Both the position numbers and the translations under genes were made by a program. Below, piece by piece: positions 62,406 to 64,000 of a DNA stretch of 64,000 nucleotides (position 1 is the first letter of the stretch; every line of letters starts with the position of its first letter). The stretch covers positions 23,627,235 through 23,691,234 of the forward strand of contig OX031069.1 of the NCBI GenBank assembly GCA_943736015.1, written 5' to 3'. Origin of the DNA: Tridacna crocea. Its lineage: Eukaryota; Mollusca; Bivalvia; Cardiida; Cardiidae. The notes beneath the pieces were generated by a model. That model saw only the letters and a list, made by a program, of their open reading frames with translations. It was not told where the DNA came from and ran no database searches.

Positions 62406-62633
62406 TTAACCCTTTCCCAAACGACAAATTTTGGACTCTTCCAAACTGAAAGAGTTTGCAGACAACAATTTTAGATTTTGAGGAAATGGCAGCAAGTTCT
62501 GAAAAAGGGTAGAAAACACTGTGGGAAAAGGAGAAATTGCTCGTTATGAGCAATTTCTCCTTTTCCCACAGTGTTTTCAAAATACTTTTACTTCAGACAT
62601 GTAAAAACCAGGGCTTGTTTGGGAAAGGGTTAA
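62406..62633 (-). mobile_element. Hairpin MITE B, full length
   Basis: TTAA both ends; tip GCTCGTTATGAGC; central T. Confidence 0.5.
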
Positions 62634-62824
62634 ACAACCCTTGAGAAGAACAGCTTTTTAAAAACAATGTGAGAATAGGAGAAAATGCTGGTAACAAGCA
62701 TTTTCTCCTTCTCCCACACTGTCTTCTATCCAACCAAATACAAATTTCAATTTTTGAGTGCATTAGTTTTGTCTTCCACCAATGCTTTCAATCTCTAAAA
62801 TTTTGATATTTGGTGAACAGTTAA
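62634..62824 (+). mobile_element. Hairpin MITE A, short-arm end missing, chained
   Basis: Follows the B element; TTAA end 62821-62824; central A. Confidence 0.5.
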
Positions 62825-63149
62825 AAATGACACCTATACCTGTTTCAATTTTCACTTTGAAATATGGCAAAATTTAATCCAGACTTTTTACTGCTACAGA
62901 TTAAATTCTGTTGCATTCATAACTTGTACCAAATTATCTCCCTTGAAATGTCTGGAAAAATTGAGGAAAAGGCGAAAAACTTGTCTTTTTCCATCAGTGT
63001 CTTTGACAGCTGTTCACGTAATGGTCACCAAAAGTTTTTTTGATGAAATTTTAAATACACTATCTCTAAATTCCAGAAGACAAGATATAACACATGTTTG
63101 GGCTGAAAAAACCTGCAGATGATCAAAAGGATAGAAATCAACTATGTTT

Positions 63150-63362
63150 TTGTTTGAATGGTGTTTTATGCCATTTTCAACATTATCTCAGTCATATCAT
63201 GGCGACAGTTCACATATTCATGTTTCCTGGGTTTCATCAGTGCTAGGCTTGGCTCTGAAGTGTCTTAACCAAGGCCACTCCTGTGAAAAGCCCAATGGAG
63301 CCAGTGAGGCTTGAACCCAGGACCTCCAGGTCATGAGTCCTACACTTACCACTGAGCCACAG
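63150..63362 (-). mobile_element. tRNA-derived SINE, diverged
   Basis: Body TCATATCATGGCGACAGTTC; tRNA-like head GACCTCCAGGTCATGAGTCC and ACCACTGAGCCAC at the right, as at 48795. Confidence 0.5.
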
Positions 63363-63364
63363 AG

Positions 63365-63490
63365 AATGCTGGAAATCGACTTTGACAAGGTAAAAAGATT
63401 GAGGGACAAGAAGAATTTGCTGGTTACCAGCATTTTCCTTTTTTCTAACAAGATTTTCAAAACTATTCTCAGTCATAAAAATATACCATA
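63365..63490 (-). mobile_element. Hairpin MITE A, partial
   Basis: Core central T; arms incomplete. Confidence 0.5.
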
Positions 63491-63679
63491 CGGTTATCTA
63501 AGATATTTATATATTCTTTGGTGCTTGTAGTTCAAAATATTGTCCTTGTAGACTATAATTATGGTGTAGACCAAGATCAGATGGAACAAAACACCTTAGA
63601 TCTAGCTGCTAAGCCTATTCACTTCTATGCCAGAACATTTTGACAAAACAGCGCTGAAATTGCAAAATCAGCACTGGTT

Positions 63680-63907
63680 GTGCATTACCAAACAACAAAA
63701 TTTTAGGCTTGTCCAAATCCAAAGCATTTGCAGACGACATAATAAAGTGACTGAAAATTTGACATTTGTTTTGCGGAGGGTAGAAAACATTGCGGGTAAA
63801 GGAGAAAATGTTGGTAAGGTTACCAGCATTTTCTCCTTTTCCAACTAGGTTTTCTAAAGACTTCGTTCTCAGGTGTCAAAAGTAGGGATTGTGTGGTAAT
63901 GGGTTAA
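63680..63907 (-). mobile_element. Hairpin MITE A with 5-nt loop insertion
   Basis: Tip GTTGGTAAGGTTACCAGC; right TTAA 63904-63907. No exon seen between here and PARP-gene exon 1. Confidence 0.5.
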
Positions 63908-64000
63908 TTCCTGAGTGGTTAATTTTACAGTTTCCAGTCTGGTTTTCACAAATAATTATGGCAAGATAGATCAAAGATCAGGCTGGCTTTTCAGAGAAGT

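Noticed and set aside
62841..62945. Possible upstream PARP-gene exon before a GTATAG donor
   Set aside because: Stops in all frames close to the donor leave only a handful of codons; no ART or linker motif.
1..64000. Many 60-185-codon frames with recurring peptides such as [20 protein letters not shown] or [17 protein letters not shown] on both strands
   Set aside because: They are translations of the hairpin element core in different frames. The same peptide occurs at dozens of element copies and never in splice context.
1..64000. Regularly spaced palindromes as a CRISPR array or bacterial terminators
   Set aside because: Units are dispersed, in both orientations, with TTAA target duplications, in a genome with spliced genes.

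Overview
This is AT-rich animal nuclear DNA, most likely from a bivalve or other mollusc. I infer this from intron-rich genes, a Tousled-like kinase close to the vertebrate proteins, and repeat types familiar from mollusc genomes: pearl/HINE-like elements with internal ~165-bp tandem repeats and a tRNA-derived SINE. The species cannot be named from the sequence alone. There is no bacterial operon structure, and I saw no CRISPR array and no tRNA or rRNA gene.

Two multi-exon genes lie tail to tail. (1) Plus strand, 967-20774: seventeen exons of a Tousled-like kinase (TLK), from part of the N-terminal region through the coiled coil and the whole kinase domain to the stop codon. The first exons lie upstream of the window. 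(2) Minus strand, 62352-42136: eight exons encoding a PARP-type ADP-ribosyltransferase catalytic domain with an intact H-Y-E triad, then a polar linker, then a C-terminal UBA-like domain and stop. Its N-terminus lies beyond the right edge or was not found. Exon phases agree at every junction in both genes. About 21 kb with no recognisable gene (roughly 21.3-42.1 kb) separates the two 3' ends.

The rest is dominated by one superfamily of short palindromic elements of about 190-245 bp, with roughly 90 complete, broken or nested copies. An intact copy starts and ends with TTAA, has terminal inverted repeats of the type TTAACYCWTTACCA, a short arm (~55 bp), a long arm (~108 bp), and between them a near-perfect 65-nt palindrome with one unpaired central base. 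I give strand + when the short arm comes first. Subfamily A has the core tip GCTGGTAACCAGC, B has GCTCGTAACGAGC and C has GCTCGTGACGAGC. The TTAA ends beginning TTAACCC suggest mobilisation by a piggyBac-type transposase. An empty-site paralogue inside the window supports TTAA as the target duplication.

Other layers are a 1.56-kb hAT-like element with 8-bp target duplications, a small hAT-type MITE, pearl/HINE-like elements at 23.0-24.6 kb and 52.4-55.0 kb, a SINE with target duplication inside a hairpin element, other palindromic repeats, a recent 1.77-kb tandem duplication in the last PARP-gene intron, and two microsatellites. Most long open frames are translations of the hairpin element and are not genes.
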